Origin: Nitrospiraceae bacterium
GTDB taxonomy: Bacteria; Nitrospirota; Nitrospiria; Nitrospirales; UBA8639
Direction: 5' to 3'
Assembly: GCA_020632635.1 (NCBI GenBank)
Contig: JACKFE010000007.1
Coordinates: 1-64,000, forward strand
Length of the DNA: 64,000 nt
Part shown: positions 24,283-33,480 of the stretch, piece by piece
Numbering within the stretch: position 1 is the first letter of the stretch
Layout: every line of letters begins with the position of its first letter
The notes under the pieces: model-generated
What the model was told of the DNA's origin: nothing
Seen by the model: only the letters and a program-made list of their open reading frames with translations
Database searches by the model: none
Program-made: the position numbers and the translations under genes

Positions 24283-25568
24283 TACCAGGAAATTGGCAGT
24301 GCCCCTTTCCCCCGGTACACCGTAGCGGTGCCCAGGGTTTCTTCAATTCGTAGTAACTGATTATATTTCGCCAACCGATCCGTCCTCGACAGGGAACCCG
24401 TTTTGATCTGACCGGCATTCAACCCCACAGCCAGATCGGCAATCGTGGTGTCCTCCGTCTCTCCTGACCGATGAGACACAATGACACCATAGCCGGCCTG
24501 CTGGGCCATTCGAATAGCCTCTATCGTCTCCGTCAGTGTGCCTATCTGATTCACTTTAATTAAAATGGCGTTCCCAATCCCCTCTCGAATCCCTCGACCA
24601 AGAAACTCCACATTCGTCACAAAAAGGTCATCTCCAACTAACTGGACATGATCACCGATCTGCTCGGTTAAACGTTTCCAGCCTGCCCAGTCACTCTCAT
24701 TCAAGCCATCCTCAATTGAGACAATCGGATATTGCTTCACAAGTTTGGCGTAGTAATCCACTAATTCATGAGCGGAAAGTTTTCCCCCTCCCGTATTTCG
24801 AAGCTGATAGCATTTTTTGTCGAAAAACTCACTGGCTGCGGCATCCAAAGCCAAAACGATATCCCGCCCAGGCCGATACCCGGCCCGCTCAACCGCCTCT
24901 AAAATACAATCCAAAGCTTCTTCATTGGAACGAATTTCTGGAGCAAACCCACCCTCATCTCCGACCGCAGTACTCATATTTTTCTGTTTCAGGAGGCTTT
25001 TCAAATGGTGAAAAACTTCGGTTCCCATACGAAGCGCTTCATGAAAATTTGGCGCTCCGACTGGCATAATCATAAATTCTTGAAGATCTAATCCGTTGTC
25101 AGCATGAGCTCCCCCATTAATGATATTCATCATGGGAACAGGCAATTCCCTGGCTGACACACCTCCTAGATACCGGAAAAGGGGAAGCCCTAATTCCTCT
25201 GCCGAAGCCCTGGCCACCGCTAGAGATACACCTAATGTAGCATTGGCACCTAACTTGGTTTTGCCTTTGGTCCCATCTAATTTGACGAGAAGCTGATCGA
25301 CGGCAACCTGATCCAAGGCTTCAAGGCCCAACAAGGCTGGAGAAATTTTTCGCTGAATGCCGGTTAACGCCTTAGAGACGCCTTTCCCCATCCATCGCCG
25401 CTTATCGCCATCCCGCAATTCCAGGGCTTCCCGAGTTCCAGTGGAGGCACCAGATGGCACGGCCGCTCTCCCAATTGCTCCACTTGCCAGACGCACATCC
25501 ACTTCCACGGTGGGATTTCCGCGAGAATCTAAAATCATCCGAGAGCCGACTTCAACAATTTCACTCAT
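24282..25568 (-). CDS. eno: Enolase
   Basis: Interconverts 2-phosphoglycerate and phosphoenolpyruvate, requiring Mg2+. At 428 aa the length is typical. Visible motifs are SRGNPTVEVDV at the N-terminus, GASTGTREALELRDGD, the metal site residues in VSIEDGLNESDW and LVGDDLFVTN, the catalytic Lys in ILIKVNQIGTLTET, and the signature SHRSGETEDTTIADLAVG. It is translationally coupled to ftsB and lies 69 bases after gatB. Confidence 0.97.
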   Translation of the reverse strand: MSEIVEVGSRMILDSRGNPTVEVDVRLASGAIGRAAVPSGASTGTREALELRDGDKRRWMGKGVSKALTGIQRKISPALLGLEALDQVAVDQLLVKLDGTKGKTKLGANATLGVSLAVARASAEELGLPLFRYLGGVSARELPVPMMNIINGGAHADNGLDLQEFMIMPVGAPNFHEALRMGTEVFHHLKSLLKQKNMSTAVGDEGGFAPEIRSNEEALDCILEAVERAGYRPGRDIVLALDAAASEFFDKKCYQLRNTGGGKLSAHELVDYYAKLVKQYPIVSIEDGLNESDWAGWKRLTEQIGDHVQLVGDDLFVTNVEFLGRGIREGIGNAILIKVNQIGTLTETIEAIRMAQQAGYGVIVSHRSGETEDTTIADLAVGLNAGQIKTGSLSRTDRLAKYNQLLRIEETLGTATVYRGKGALPISW

Positions 25569-25637
25569 CGCCTATGCAATCCTTTGTAAAGCGTGATAAG
25601 CCATTTGTACACGTTGTACCTTGGAGTCTGTCTTAGA

Positions 25638-27068
25638 TCAAGCGGAAAGCTTATTTTTCAGGAGAGTATTCACTTTTCCTGGATTGGCTTTCCCTCCGGA
25701 GGCTTTCATAACCTGTCCAACGATATATCCCAAAACAGTCTCTTTGCCATTTCGGTACTGCTCGACTTGAGAAGGGTGAGAGGCCAAGACCGTTTCAATT
25801 AAGGCCTCTAATTGGCCCTCATCGGAAAGTTGCAGGAGTCCTTTTTCTTTGACGAGGTCCTCCGGATTTTTACCGGAAAGGTACAACTCGGGAAATAGTT
25901 CCCTGGCGACCTTCAGACTGACAGTTCCCGTTTCGACTAATTGTAATAACTCAACCAATCGCTCCGGGCTTACAGGAGAAGCGCTGGCACGAATCCCCTG
26001 TTGATTGAGTTCACGAAGAAGTTCCCCCATGACCCAATTGCTGACAATTTTGGATTGCGGGTAGAGTTGAACGCAGGCCTCAAAATATTCGGCCAACTCT
26101 TTGGACTCAGTCAAAATTTTGGCGTCATACTCAGGCAATCCATATTCGTCAAGGAATCGTTGAAACTTCTCTCCGGGCAGTTCGGGAAGCTTGGAAGATA
26201 ATTCTTTGATCCACTCCTCATCCAATTGGACCGGCAAAAGATCAGGGTCCGGGAAATACCGATAGTCATGCGCTTCCTCTTTGCTGCGCATGACAGCCGT
26301 TTGCCCTCTCTGAACATCCCACAACCGGGTTTCCTGCCTGAGGGTGCCGCCCTCATCCAAGACCTCCTGCTGCCGACGGACCTCAAATTCTATCGCCTCT
26401 TTGGCATACCGAAATGAATTGATATTTTTCAACTCCACTTTGGTGCCTAAATACGACTGCCCAACCGGGCGAATCGACACATTGGGTTCACACCGAAAAC
26501 TGCCTTGCTCCATATTGCCATCGCAGACACCAAGATAGACCAATACCTCTCGGAGGGCCTTTAGATACGCATCTACCTCGTCTGAAGAATGTAAGTCCGG
26601 TTCGGTCACGATTTCCAGCAACGGCGTTCCCGCCCGGTTTAAATCCACCCCACTGCCATCCAACTGATCGTCATGAAGATTTTTCCCGGCATCCTCCTCA
26701 AGATGCGCTCGACGGATACGGACCCGTTTATCCCTACCGTTTACCGTGATATCCAGCCATCCCATCCCACAAATAGGTAAATCGTATTGTGAAATTTGAT
26801 AGCCTTTTGGTAAGTCAGGATAAAAATAATTTTTCCGGGAAAATTGGTTGCTTCCCGTTAACTCACAGTGAAGAGCGAGCCCTGCTCGAATCGCAAGCTC
26901 GACCGCTGCCTGATTGAGCACAGGCAGACTCCCAGGTAATCCCAGGCAGGTCGGACAGACTTGAGAATTCGGAGACTGGCCAAAGGAGGTCGAACACCCA
27001 CAGAACAATTTCGTCCGGGTTTGAAGTTGAGCATGGACTTCTACGCCAATAACGGTTTCGTAGGTCAT
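25638..27068 (-). CDS. gatB: Asp-tRNA(Asn)/Glu-tRNA(Gln) amidotransferase subunit B
   Basis: GatB is the kinase/tRNA-binding subunit of GatCAB, which converts Glu-tRNA(Gln) and Asp-tRNA(Asn) to the amides. The 476-aa protein shows VIGVEVHAQLQTRTKLFCGC, CPTCLGLPGSLPVLN (zinc cysteines), FSRKNYFYPDLPKGYQISQYD, and RIRRAHLEEDAGK, with a C-terminal YqeY-like domain ending in GGKANPGKVNTLLKNKL. It is separated from gatA by DUF948 and YtxH genes rather than following it directly. Confidence 0.97.
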   Translation of the reverse strand: MTYETVIGVEVHAQLQTRTKLFCGCSTSFGQSPNSQVCPTCLGLPGSLPVLNQAAVELAIRAGLALHCELTGSNQFSRKNYFYPDLPKGYQISQYDLPICGMGWLDITVNGRDKRVRIRRAHLEEDAGKNLHDDQLDGSGVDLNRAGTPLLEIVTEPDLHSSDEVDAYLKALREVLVYLGVCDGNMEQGSFRCEPNVSIRPVGQSYLGTKVELKNINSFRYAKEAIEFEVRRQQEVLDEGGTLRQETRLWDVQRGQTAVMRSKEEAHDYRYFPDPDLLPVQLDEEWIKELSSKLPELPGEKFQRFLDEYGLPEYDAKILTESKELAEYFEACVQLYPQSKIVSNWVMGELLRELNQQGIRASASPVSPERLVELLQLVETGTVSLKVARELFPELYLSGKNPEDLVKEKGLLQLSDEGQLEALIETVLASHPSQVEQYRNGKETVLGYIVGQVMKASGGKANPGKVNTLLKNKLSA

Positions 27069-27112
27069 ACGTGGATTTCTGAATCAGAGTTTAGAAAAAA
27101 GCAGCTGCCGGT

Positions 27113-27427
27113 TTAATCCAACGAATTCATTTCCCGTTCGCGTCGAATAGCGTCACGGCCAGCATCAATAGCTTCACGGACGGCACAGGAAATTTCATCA
27201 ACCAGCTCACGGCCCCGTCCGACCATTTCTTCCACGGTATCCGTCGTACGATCTTTTATTTCCCGTAGATCATCCGCAGTCCGCCTGGCATATCCCATCA
27301 CCCGCTCACGGGATTCCCGACCAGGCTGAGGGGCTAGCACAATGGCCGTCACCGCTCCCAACAATGCCCCACTCAAAAATGCCAACGCAACCGATCCCGC
27401 AGATGGCCCCGAATAGTTAGTCCCCAT
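27113..27427 (-). CDS. YtxH domain protein
   Basis: A 104-aa protein with a short N-terminal Gly/Ala-rich membrane segment (GSVALAFLSGALLGAVTAIVLAPQPGRESRERV, about residues 10-42). This is the usual YtxH opening with LAPxxGxExR. A charged amphipathic helix (ADDLREIKDRTTDTVEEMVGRGRELVDEI...) follows. YtxH proteins have no firm biochemical function, and some are stress-associated. It overlaps the DUF948 gene by 11 bases, so the two are co-translated partners. Confidence 0.85.
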   Translation of the reverse strand: MGTNYSGPSAGSVALAFLSGALLGAVTAIVLAPQPGRESRERVMGYARRTADDLREIKDRTTDTVEEMVGRGRELVDEISCAVREAIDAGRDAIRREREMNSLD

Positions 27428-27824
27428 AGTACCGCCCTCCTTCTTGGTCTTTATGGACTCGACGTTTCATCACGGATGTGGCCGCCTTGACCCCAGCCAA
27501 TAAGCTAGTCAATCCTGAGAGAACCGTTCCGCCTTTTCCCCGTACTGCCTGGTGAACATGGTTGACGGTTTGCCCGACATCGCCCACCGCATTAAGGAAC
27601 ACCGTAGCCCGATCCACACCGAGTCTGGCCTGTTCAGTTATGGCTCGAATATTTTCGTTTGTACCTTTTACTTCCTTGATCAGGCCAGGTAATTCATGAT
27701 TCAGTCGGATCAATAACCGTTCTGATTGCCCAACCGTCCGTTTAACTTGCAAAATGGTGGGGACTAAGTATCCAACCAGCACCACAAAGGCCACGGCCAC
27801 GATCATGACTGCCAAATCCACCAT
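27417..27824 (-). CDS. DUF948 membrane protein
   Basis: A 135-aa protein with one N-terminal membrane helix (LAVMIVAVAFVVLVGYLVPTI) and a long helical region (LQVKRTVGQSERLLIRLNHELPGLIKEVKGTNENIRAITEQ). It has the DUF948 hallmark of a single anchor plus coiled coil. The pair DUF948-YtxH is common in bacteria. Here it is inserted between gatA (14 bases upstream) and gatB. Function unknown. Confidence 0.85.
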   Translation of the reverse strand: MVDLAVMIVAVAFVVLVGYLVPTILQVKRTVGQSERLLIRLNHELPGLIKEVKGTNENIRAITEQARLGVDRATVFLNAVGDVGQTVNHVHQAVRGKGGTVLSGLTSLLAGVKAATSVMKRRVHKDQEGGRYYGD

Positions 27825-27838
27825 CGTTCGTTATCCTT

Positions 27839-29311
27839 TCATGACCGAATGACCGGTCGCCTTGTATGCCACGTCGTCGCTTGCTCGTACGCATGAGCGG
27901 CTCGCAGTACGGTGGGCTCGTCAAAGGGACGGCCCATAATCTGCAATCCTATCGGCAAGCCCATTGTACTAAACCCGCAGGGAACCGAAATAGCGGGTAT
28001 GCCGGCTAAGCTGGAAGGAATGGTATACACATCGGATAAATACATCTGCAAGGGATCTTCCAGCCGAGCTCCTAAAAGAAAAGCCGGGGTGGGCATCACC
28101 GGGCTAACCAATAAATCTACCGTTTCAAAAACCGAGGCAAAGTCCCGTTGAATGAGGGTCCGCACGGCCTGAGCTTTAGCGTAATACGCATCGTAATATC
28201 CGGCACTGAGGGCATAGGTCCCTAACATGATACGGCGCTTGACTTCGGGACCGAATCCTTGCGAACGGGAGAGCCGGTACATCTCGGCTAGACTTTTTGT
28301 CTCTTTGGCCCGCATTCCATATCGAACCCCATCAAATCTAGCCAAATTTGAACTGGCTTCCGCCGTTGCAATGAGATAATAGGTGGCAATAGCTTGCTGG
28401 GTAAACGGTAATGAAACTTCCTGAATGCTGCCCCCCAATTCCTTCAGAGTCTGAATAGCGTCTTGAACCGTCTCACTGACCTCCGGATCCAGTCCATCGG
28501 CAAAATACTCCCGGGGGATCCCGATCACCAACCGTTTCACATCTTTCTTTTTAAGAGATTTCGTGAAATCGGGTGTTTCCTTACGAGAAGACGTAGAATC
28601 CAAAGGATCATGCCCGGCAATGAAATTCAACAGAATTGCCGCATCGGTAACCGTTTTGGTAATGGGACCGATTTGATCCAGAGAAGAAGCAAACGCCACA
28701 AGGCCATACCGGGAAACCCGGCCGTAGGTAGGCTTGAACCCGACGACCCCACAACAGGCGGCGGGCTGACGAATGGATCCCCCGGTATCAGATCCCAAGG
28801 CAGCGACGCATTCGTCGGCTGCCACTGCAGCTGCAGATCCCCCGCTGGACCCGCCCGGGATAAATTTAGGATTCCAGGGATTCCGTGATGGGCCAAACGC
28901 TGAATGCTCAGTTGAGGACCCCATAGCAAATTCATCCAAGTTGGTTTTCCCGAGAATCAAGGGTTGATGAAGATTCAACCGAGCCATCACTGTGGCATCA
29001 TAGGGTGGCTCAAAATCTTCTAATATTCTGGATGAACAAGTAGTCCGCAAACCCTTCGTGCAAATATTATCTTTGATAGCTAGAGGCATCGCCATCAGGG
29101 GTTGGGTCTTTCGCCATCCTTGGAGCGATTGATCGATGCTCTTGGCCTGCACAAGGAGAGCGTCCTTGTCCCTCAGTGTGACATACGCTTTGATTTTAGA
29201 CTCCACTTGATTGAGACGCAGCAGAAAGGCACGTGCAATTTCTGTCGCAGAGATCTCGCCGCGAGTAAACTTTTCCTGAAGTTCTTTGAGTGTAAGCTTA
29301 AAAAGAGACAT
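27839..29311 (-). CDS. gatA: Asp-tRNA(Asn)/Glu-tRNA(Gln) amidotransferase subunit A
   Basis: GatA is the glutaminase subunit of GatCAB. The 490-aa protein is an amidase-signature enzyme with a complete Ser-cisSer-Lys triad: K80 in MPLAIKDN, S155 in GGSSGGSAAA, and S179 in GSDTGGSIRQPA. The later GFKPTYGRVSRYGLVAFASSLDQIGP block is typical of true GatA rather than other amidases. It follows panD by 71 bases and precedes DUF948 by 14 bases. Confidence 0.97.
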   Translation of the reverse strand: MSLFKLTLKELQEKFTRGEISATEIARAFLLRLNQVESKIKAYVTLRDKDALLVQAKSIDQSLQGWRKTQPLMAMPLAIKDNICTKGLRTTCSSRILEDFEPPYDATVMARLNLHQPLILGKTNLDEFAMGSSTEHSAFGPSRNPWNPKFIPGGSSGGSAAAVAADECVAALGSDTGGSIRQPAACCGVVGFKPTYGRVSRYGLVAFASSLDQIGPITKTVTDAAILLNFIAGHDPLDSTSSRKETPDFTKSLKKKDVKRLVIGIPREYFADGLDPEVSETVQDAIQTLKELGGSIQEVSLPFTQQAIATYYLIATAEASSNLARFDGVRYGMRAKETKSLAEMYRLSRSQGFGPEVKRRIMLGTYALSAGYYDAYYAKAQAVRTLIQRDFASVFETVDLLVSPVMPTPAFLLGARLEDPLQMYLSDVYTIPSSLAGIPAISVPCGFSTMGLPIGLQIMGRPFDEPTVLRAAHAYEQATTWHTRRPVIRS

Positions 29312-29382
29312 TAGAAAAACCGGAGGATAGTCCGAAATTCGGACGGCAGCCGTTTCACAGGTAGACTCTGACGACTGTTGAC

Positions 29383-29745
29383 TTAAGGTGTAGAAGCCGT
29401 TTTCACTCGATTCTGCCCGTCAACTTGGATGATTTTCGGAGAATGCCGTTTAGCTTCCTCATCATTGAAAAATTCGTAACAAAAAATGATGACTTTATCT
29501 CCTACGACACCTTTGCGAGCTGTGGGTCCATTCAACACAATCTGGCCTTTCCCTCGAGCGCCGGCCAAAGCATAGGTTGAAAACCGTTCGCCGTTATTAA
29601 TATTTGAAACAATCACCATTTCATACGGTAAAATCCCAGCCCGATCCATTAAGTCTTCGTCAATGGTAAGGCTGCCTTCGTATTCAAGATTAGAGTCCGT
29701 AACCGTGGCTCGATGAATTTTTGAACGCAATAATTGCCGATACAT
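29383..29745 (-). CDS. panD: Aspartate 1-decarboxylase proenzyme
   Basis: PanD makes beta-alanine from aspartate for pantothenate and CoA synthesis. The 120-aa proenzyme has the self-cleavage site G24-S25 (EYEGSLTID), whose Ser becomes the pyruvoyl cofactor. K9 (RSKIHRATVT), YEMVIVSNINNGERFSTYA and LNGPTARKGVVGDKVIIFCYE are also present. It starts 10 bases after gatC and is inserted between gatC and gatA. Confidence 0.96.
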   Translation of the reverse strand: MYRQLLRSKIHRATVTDSNLEYEGSLTIDEDLMDRAGILPYEMVIVSNINNGERFSTYALAGARGKGQIVLNGPTARKGVVGDKVIIFCYEFFNDEEAKRHSPKIIQVDGQNRVKTASTP

Positions 29746-29755
29746 ACTCTTCTGC

Positions 29756-30049
29756 CTACTTTCCTAAAATTTTTGGTACCACAAACAACCCTTCATCGGA
29801 TTCTGGAGCATTAGCCAGAGCCTGTTCAACCGTCAATCCGGGCAGTACGATATCCTCCCGCCATTCGGATTGAGATTCGGCGACCGTCGAAGTCAAGGGA
29901 ATCCCCTCGGTTGAAACTGACTGCAGCTGATCCACATACGCTAAGATATGACTTAACTGAGAGCCGAACACCGATTTTTCTTCTTCCGTCAAATCCAACC
30001 TCGCTAAATCAGCTACTTTTTCAACTTCTTCTTTGGAAATTTGGTGCAT
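29756..30049 (-). CDS. gatC: Asp-tRNA(Asn)/Glu-tRNA(Gln) amidotransferase subunit C
   Basis: GatC is the small subunit that wraps around GatA and GatB. The sequence ISKEEVEKVADLARLDLTEEEKSVFGSQLSHILAYVDQLQSVSTEGIPLTSTV and the closing ESDEGLFVVPKIL are standard for the family. ATG 30049 (97 aa) is preferred since the domain begins there; an in-frame GTG at 30067 adds only six charged residues. It heads the gatC-panD-gatA series. Confidence 0.93.
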   Translation of the reverse strand: MHQISKEEVEKVADLARLDLTEEEKSVFGSQLSHILAYVDQLQSVSTEGIPLTSTVAESQSEWREDIVLPGLTVEQALANAPESDEGLFVVPKILGK

Positions 30050-30239
30050 TTCACTTCTTTCTCGCACTGACCAAACCCTCCACCCTTCCTCAATAAAGCA
30101 ACCCCTTCATGATTCATCTATTTCTTCTATTATTTCTACCATGAAAATCTGATGAAAAGCTACTTAACGTCAACCAGGTATGCCGAAGAATGGTACGGTT
30201 GGAAAAATGAAAAGGGAAACGGAAAAGACCAAAAATTAT

Positions 30240-30947
30240 TCAGGGTGATGATGGGAGCCAGCCTTCATCGGCAAAACTCACATATCGCCCATCACCAATC
30301 ACCAGATGATCCAATACTCGAATACCCAGAATTTCTCCGGCTTCAAGTAAGCGGCGAGTCAGCGCATGATCTTCTTCACTCGGCTGCGGATCTCCACTGG
30401 GATGATTGTGGACAAAAATAATGGCTGCGGCCGACTCACGGACCGCCAAATTGAACACCTCACGAGGATGCACAATGCTCACGGTCAAACTCCCCTCCGA
30501 AATCGTGAGATCTCGAATCAGGCGATGCTTAGCGTCCAACAAGACCACTTTAAACATTTCATGTCGGATATCCCGAAGGATCGGATAATAGTGTTGAAAC
30601 AGATCCTGGCTGCCACGAATGCGAAGTCCGGATGTCAGAGGCGTCGCCAACGCACGCTTTCCCAACTCCAATGCTGCCAAGATCTGGGCGGCCTTGGCCG
30701 GACCGATTCCGGGAACCGCACAGAGTTCTTCGCGGCTTCGATTGGCCAGACCTCGCAACCCTTCCAATCGAGTGAGCACCTCCATGGCCACTTCCACGGC
30801 AGATGACTTTCGCTTACCCATTCGCAACAAAATTGCCAGCAATTGGGCATCCGACAAACTCCGTGCTCCCTTTGCAAGAAGTAACTCCCTGGGACGTTCT
30901 TGAGGGGGCCAAGACTGAATGCCTGTTTTGGCTTGGGAAGAAGACAT
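30240..30947 (-). CDS. radC: RadC family JAMM protein
   Basis: The 235-aa protein has an N-terminal helix-hairpin-helix part (LCAVPGIGPAKAAQILAALELGKR) and a C-terminal JAB/MPN domain. Its metal motif is IIFVHNHPSGDPQPSEEDHALTRRL (HxH...D). Despite its name, RadC has no proven DNA-repair role, and the family is likely a metallopeptidase or nuclease. It is transcribed divergently from rsmD and ends about 190 bases before gatC. Confidence 0.93.
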   Translation of the reverse strand: MSSSQAKTGIQSWPPQERPRELLLAKGARSLSDAQLLAILLRMGKRKSSAVEVAMEVLTRLEGLRGLANRSREELCAVPGIGPAKAAQILAALELGKRALATPLTSGLRIRGSQDLFQHYYPILRDIRHEMFKVVLLDAKHRLIRDLTISEGSLTVSIVHPREVFNLAVRESAAAIIFVHNHPSGDPQPSEEDHALTRRLLEAGEILGIRVLDHLVIGDGRYVSFADEGWLPSSP

Positions 30948-31065
30948 GATGGCGTTGGATCCTTTTTGAGTCTCCCCAGCACTATACGCAGGTTATTTTG
31001 GGAGCGTCAAAAGGGTGAAGCCTCAAAAATTGTTGATGTTTCAAGCGCTGTGATAGGGTACCGAA

Positions 31066-31662
31066 ATGATGATGAAGCCCTCTTCTCTACGAATTGTGGG
31101 TGGGTCTTTAAAGGGACGCACGATCCCTGTTTTCCCCGGACTCTCTATCCGCCCTACTTCGCAAAAAGCACGGGAAGCGCTCTTTGGAATCATTGGAGAG
31201 AAAATTATACGGGCCACGGTAGCTGACTTGTTTTCAGGAACCGGTGCCATTGGCATCGAAGCCTTAAGCCGGGGTGCCGCACGAGTCGCCTTCGTGGACA
31301 AAAATCCAACCCATTTAAGCAGGCTGTCTCAGGCGCTGATTCGACTAAACCTCGTTCCCCAATCCATCACCCTCACCGCAGATATTTATCTCGCCATTCA
31401 GAATCAAAATTTGCTAGGATGGCGACCTTTTGATGTATTGTTTCTTGATCCACCATATCAATTTCCTGACATCAATAAGGTCCTTGTCTCATTGGAAGCC
31501 GCTCGACTATTGGCTCCATCCGGTCTGGTGATTTATGAACATTTTCATAAAACGGTTCCACCTGACTCCGTGGGTCATTGGTCACAGTTCCGACGCGCCC
31601 GTTATGGCGATACCGTCTTTACGTTTTATGAATTGATGTCCGAGTCAACAGATACACCATGA
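31066..31662 (+). CDS. rsmD: 16S rRNA (guanine(966)-N(2))-methyltransferase
   Basis: Transfers methyl from SAM to N2 of G966 of 16S rRNA. The 198-aa protein shows LRIVGGSLKGRTIPVFPGLSIRPTSQKAREALFGII, the SAM loop DLFSGTGAIGIEALSRGA, and the catalytic DPPY motif (VLFLDPPYQFP). Its stop overlaps the coaD ATG by four bases, the classical rsmD-coaD pair. Confidence 0.94.
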   Translation: MMMKPSSLRIVGGSLKGRTIPVFPGLSIRPTSQKAREALFGIIGEKIIRATVADLFSGTGAIGIEALSRGAARVAFVDKNPTHLSRLSQALIRLNLVPQSITLTADIYLAIQNQNLLGWRPFDVLFLDPPYQFPDINKVLVSLEAARLLAPSGLVIYEHFHKTVPPDSVGHWSQFRRARYGDTVFTFYELMSESTDTP

Positions 31663-32147
31663 TTACCGGCATTTATCCCGGCACGTTTGATCCCATAACC
31701 CGCGGCCATGCGGATGTGATAGCCAGAAGTATTCGGTTAGTGGATCGGATAATCGTGGCAGTGGCCCTGAACCCGGGGAAAGAGCCACTCTTTGAATTGG
31801 CTGAGCGGGTGGAATTAGCTAAAATTGCCACACAAGATATTCCGGGAGTAGACGTTGAACCATTTGATGGCCTCTTAGTGGAATATGTAAAGAACCGAGG
31901 CGCCCATGCCATCATTCGAGGCTTACGGGCTGTCTCTGATTTTGAACACGAATTTCAGATGGCACTACTCAATCGAAAATTGAATTCTCATCTAGAAACA
32001 GTGTTTTTAATGGCTAGCGAAGAATATTCTTATCTCACATCCAGCATGGTCAAAGAAGTGGCTTCCTTGGGAGGCCCTCTCCATGATTTTCTTCACCCCC
32101 AGGTTGCCGAGCGCCTCACCGCCCGGTTGCATGTGCGACGATCATGA
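31659..32147 (+). CDS. coaD: Phosphopantetheine adenylyltransferase
   Basis: Makes dephospho-CoA from 4'-phosphopantetheine and ATP, the penultimate step of CoA synthesis. The 162-aa protein has the nucleotidyltransferase motif GIYPGTFDPITRGHADVI (T/HxGH), VEYVKNRGAHAIIRGLRAVSDFEHEFQMA, and the late SSMVKE block. It overlaps rsmD and the downstream aminotransferase by four bases each, so translation is coupled. With panD it makes two CoA-pathway genes in the window, in separate operons. Confidence 0.96.
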   Translation: MITGIYPGTFDPITRGHADVIARSIRLVDRIIVAVALNPGKEPLFELAERVELAKIATQDIPGVDVEPFDGLLVEYVKNRGAHAIIRGLRAVSDFEHEFQMALLNRKLNSHLETVFLMASEEYSYLTSSMVKEVASLGGPLHDFLHPQVAERLTARLHVRRS

Positions 32148-33337
32148 AACTTGCGACAAGAACTACCAGAATTACTCCCTCCCCGACCCTACAACTGTCG
32201 GCCACCGTCAAAGCCCTGATTGCCCAAGGTCATCAGATCTCTGATTTCACGGCTGGGGAACCATCATTTGACTCACCAGACGCAGCCAAATCCGCTGGGA
32301 TTAAAGCGATTCAGGAAGGGTTCACCAAATATACAGCCGTCACGGGAATCGATGACCTTAAGCAAGCAATCATTGACAAATTCACAGCCGAACAAGGGTT
32401 ATCCTACACCCGCTCTCAAATCCTGGTGTCCTGCGGAGCTAAGCATACCTTATTCAATTTAGCCATGGCCTTATTTGAATCGGGTGACGAGGTGATCATC
32501 CCGGCCCCCTATTGGGTATCGTATCCGGAACAAGTCCTCGTGGCGGACGCCAAACCAATTTTTCTTCCTTCCGAAGAACGATCGGGGTATGCGATTGATC
32601 TGGATAAACTGAAAGCCGCGATCACCAGCCGGACCAAAGCCCTTATCCTGAATTCTCCCTGCAACCCCACCGGGGGCATTTACCATCGTGAGACTCTGGA
32701 GGGAGTCGCTCAATTGGCCTTAGAGCATAACTTTATGGTGGTTTCCGATGAAATTTACGAAAAAATGATTTATGACCAGCAGACACATGTCAGTATTGCC
32801 ACGGTCTCCCCCGAAATGGCCAAGCACACCATTGTCGTCAATGGAGTATCGAAAACATATTCGATGACTGGATGGCGGATTGGCTATGCAGCCGGCCCTG
32901 AAGCCCTGATTAAAGCCATGGGTGATATTCAAAGTCAAAGTACTTCCAATCCCACCTCTATTGCTCAAAAAGCCGCCATTGGAGCCCTTCGAGAAGGGCA
33001 GGATTTCATTCAGATGATGGTTCAAGAGTTGGATAAACGACGGACGACCATCGTGGATGGCCTAAATAGGATCGAAGGGATTCAGTGTCCTATGCCTGCA
33101 GGAGCGTTTTATGCCTTTCCCAACATTCAAGGTCTTCTGGGTCGTCGGTTTCAAGGGACACCTCTGACCACTCCTTTTGCCGTAGCCGACTTTTTATTAA
33201 AGCAAGCCAAAGTCGCTTGTGTCCCTGGTGAGCCCTTTGGAGCGCCCACCCACCTTCGCTTTTCCTACACACCGACTATTGAAGTCATTCAACAAGGCCT
33301 CAAGAGTCTTGCTGAAGCCATCCATAGCCTGGAATAA
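32144..33337 (+). CDS. Class I/II PLP-dependent aminotransferase (aspartate aminotransferase type)
   Basis: A 397-aa fold-type I aminotransferase of the AspC Ib subgroup. Substrate and cofactor residues appear in DFTAGEPSFDSP, SCGAKHTLFNLAMALFESGDEVIIPAPYWVSYPEQV, NSPCNPTGG (Asn and Pro near PLP), SDEIYEKMIYD, and the Schiff-base Lys in VNGVSKTYSMTGWRIGYAAG. A late HLRFSYT holds the Arg binding the substrate carboxylate. Aspartate is the likely amino donor, but glutamate-prephenate activity occurs in the same subgroup. It is the third gene of the rsmD-coaD operon. Confidence 0.92.
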   Translation: MKLATRTTRITPSPTLQLSATVKALIAQGHQISDFTAGEPSFDSPDAAKSAGIKAIQEGFTKYTAVTGIDDLKQAIIDKFTAEQGLSYTRSQILVSCGAKHTLFNLAMALFESGDEVIIPAPYWVSYPEQVLVADAKPIFLPSEERSGYAIDLDKLKAAITSRTKALILNSPCNPTGGIYHRETLEGVAQLALEHNFMVVSDEIYEKMIYDQQTHVSIATVSPEMAKHTIVVNGVSKTYSMTGWRIGYAAGPEALIKAMGDIQSQSTSNPTSIAQKAAIGALREGQDFIQMMVQELDKRRTTIVDGLNRIEGIQCPMPAGAFYAFPNIQGLLGRRFQGTPLTTPFAVADFLLKQAKVACVPGEPFGAPTHLRFSYTPTIEVIQQGLKSLAEAIHSLE

Positions 33338-33480
33338 TACGATTTTTACACGATGGGCTTGGGGGCAGGAAAATTTCCCATCCACTGGAATGCTTGACTT
33401 TTCAAAGGCAGGAATTATCTACATCCGGTGCATTGGCTGATCAATTGACATTCTCCCGACTTGCCCAATGGAGGTGAAGT

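Noticed and set aside
33352..33382. GATGGG/CCCATC hairpin after the aminotransferase gene
   Set aside because: Only six pairs with a 19-base loop and no T-run, so not convincing as a terminator.
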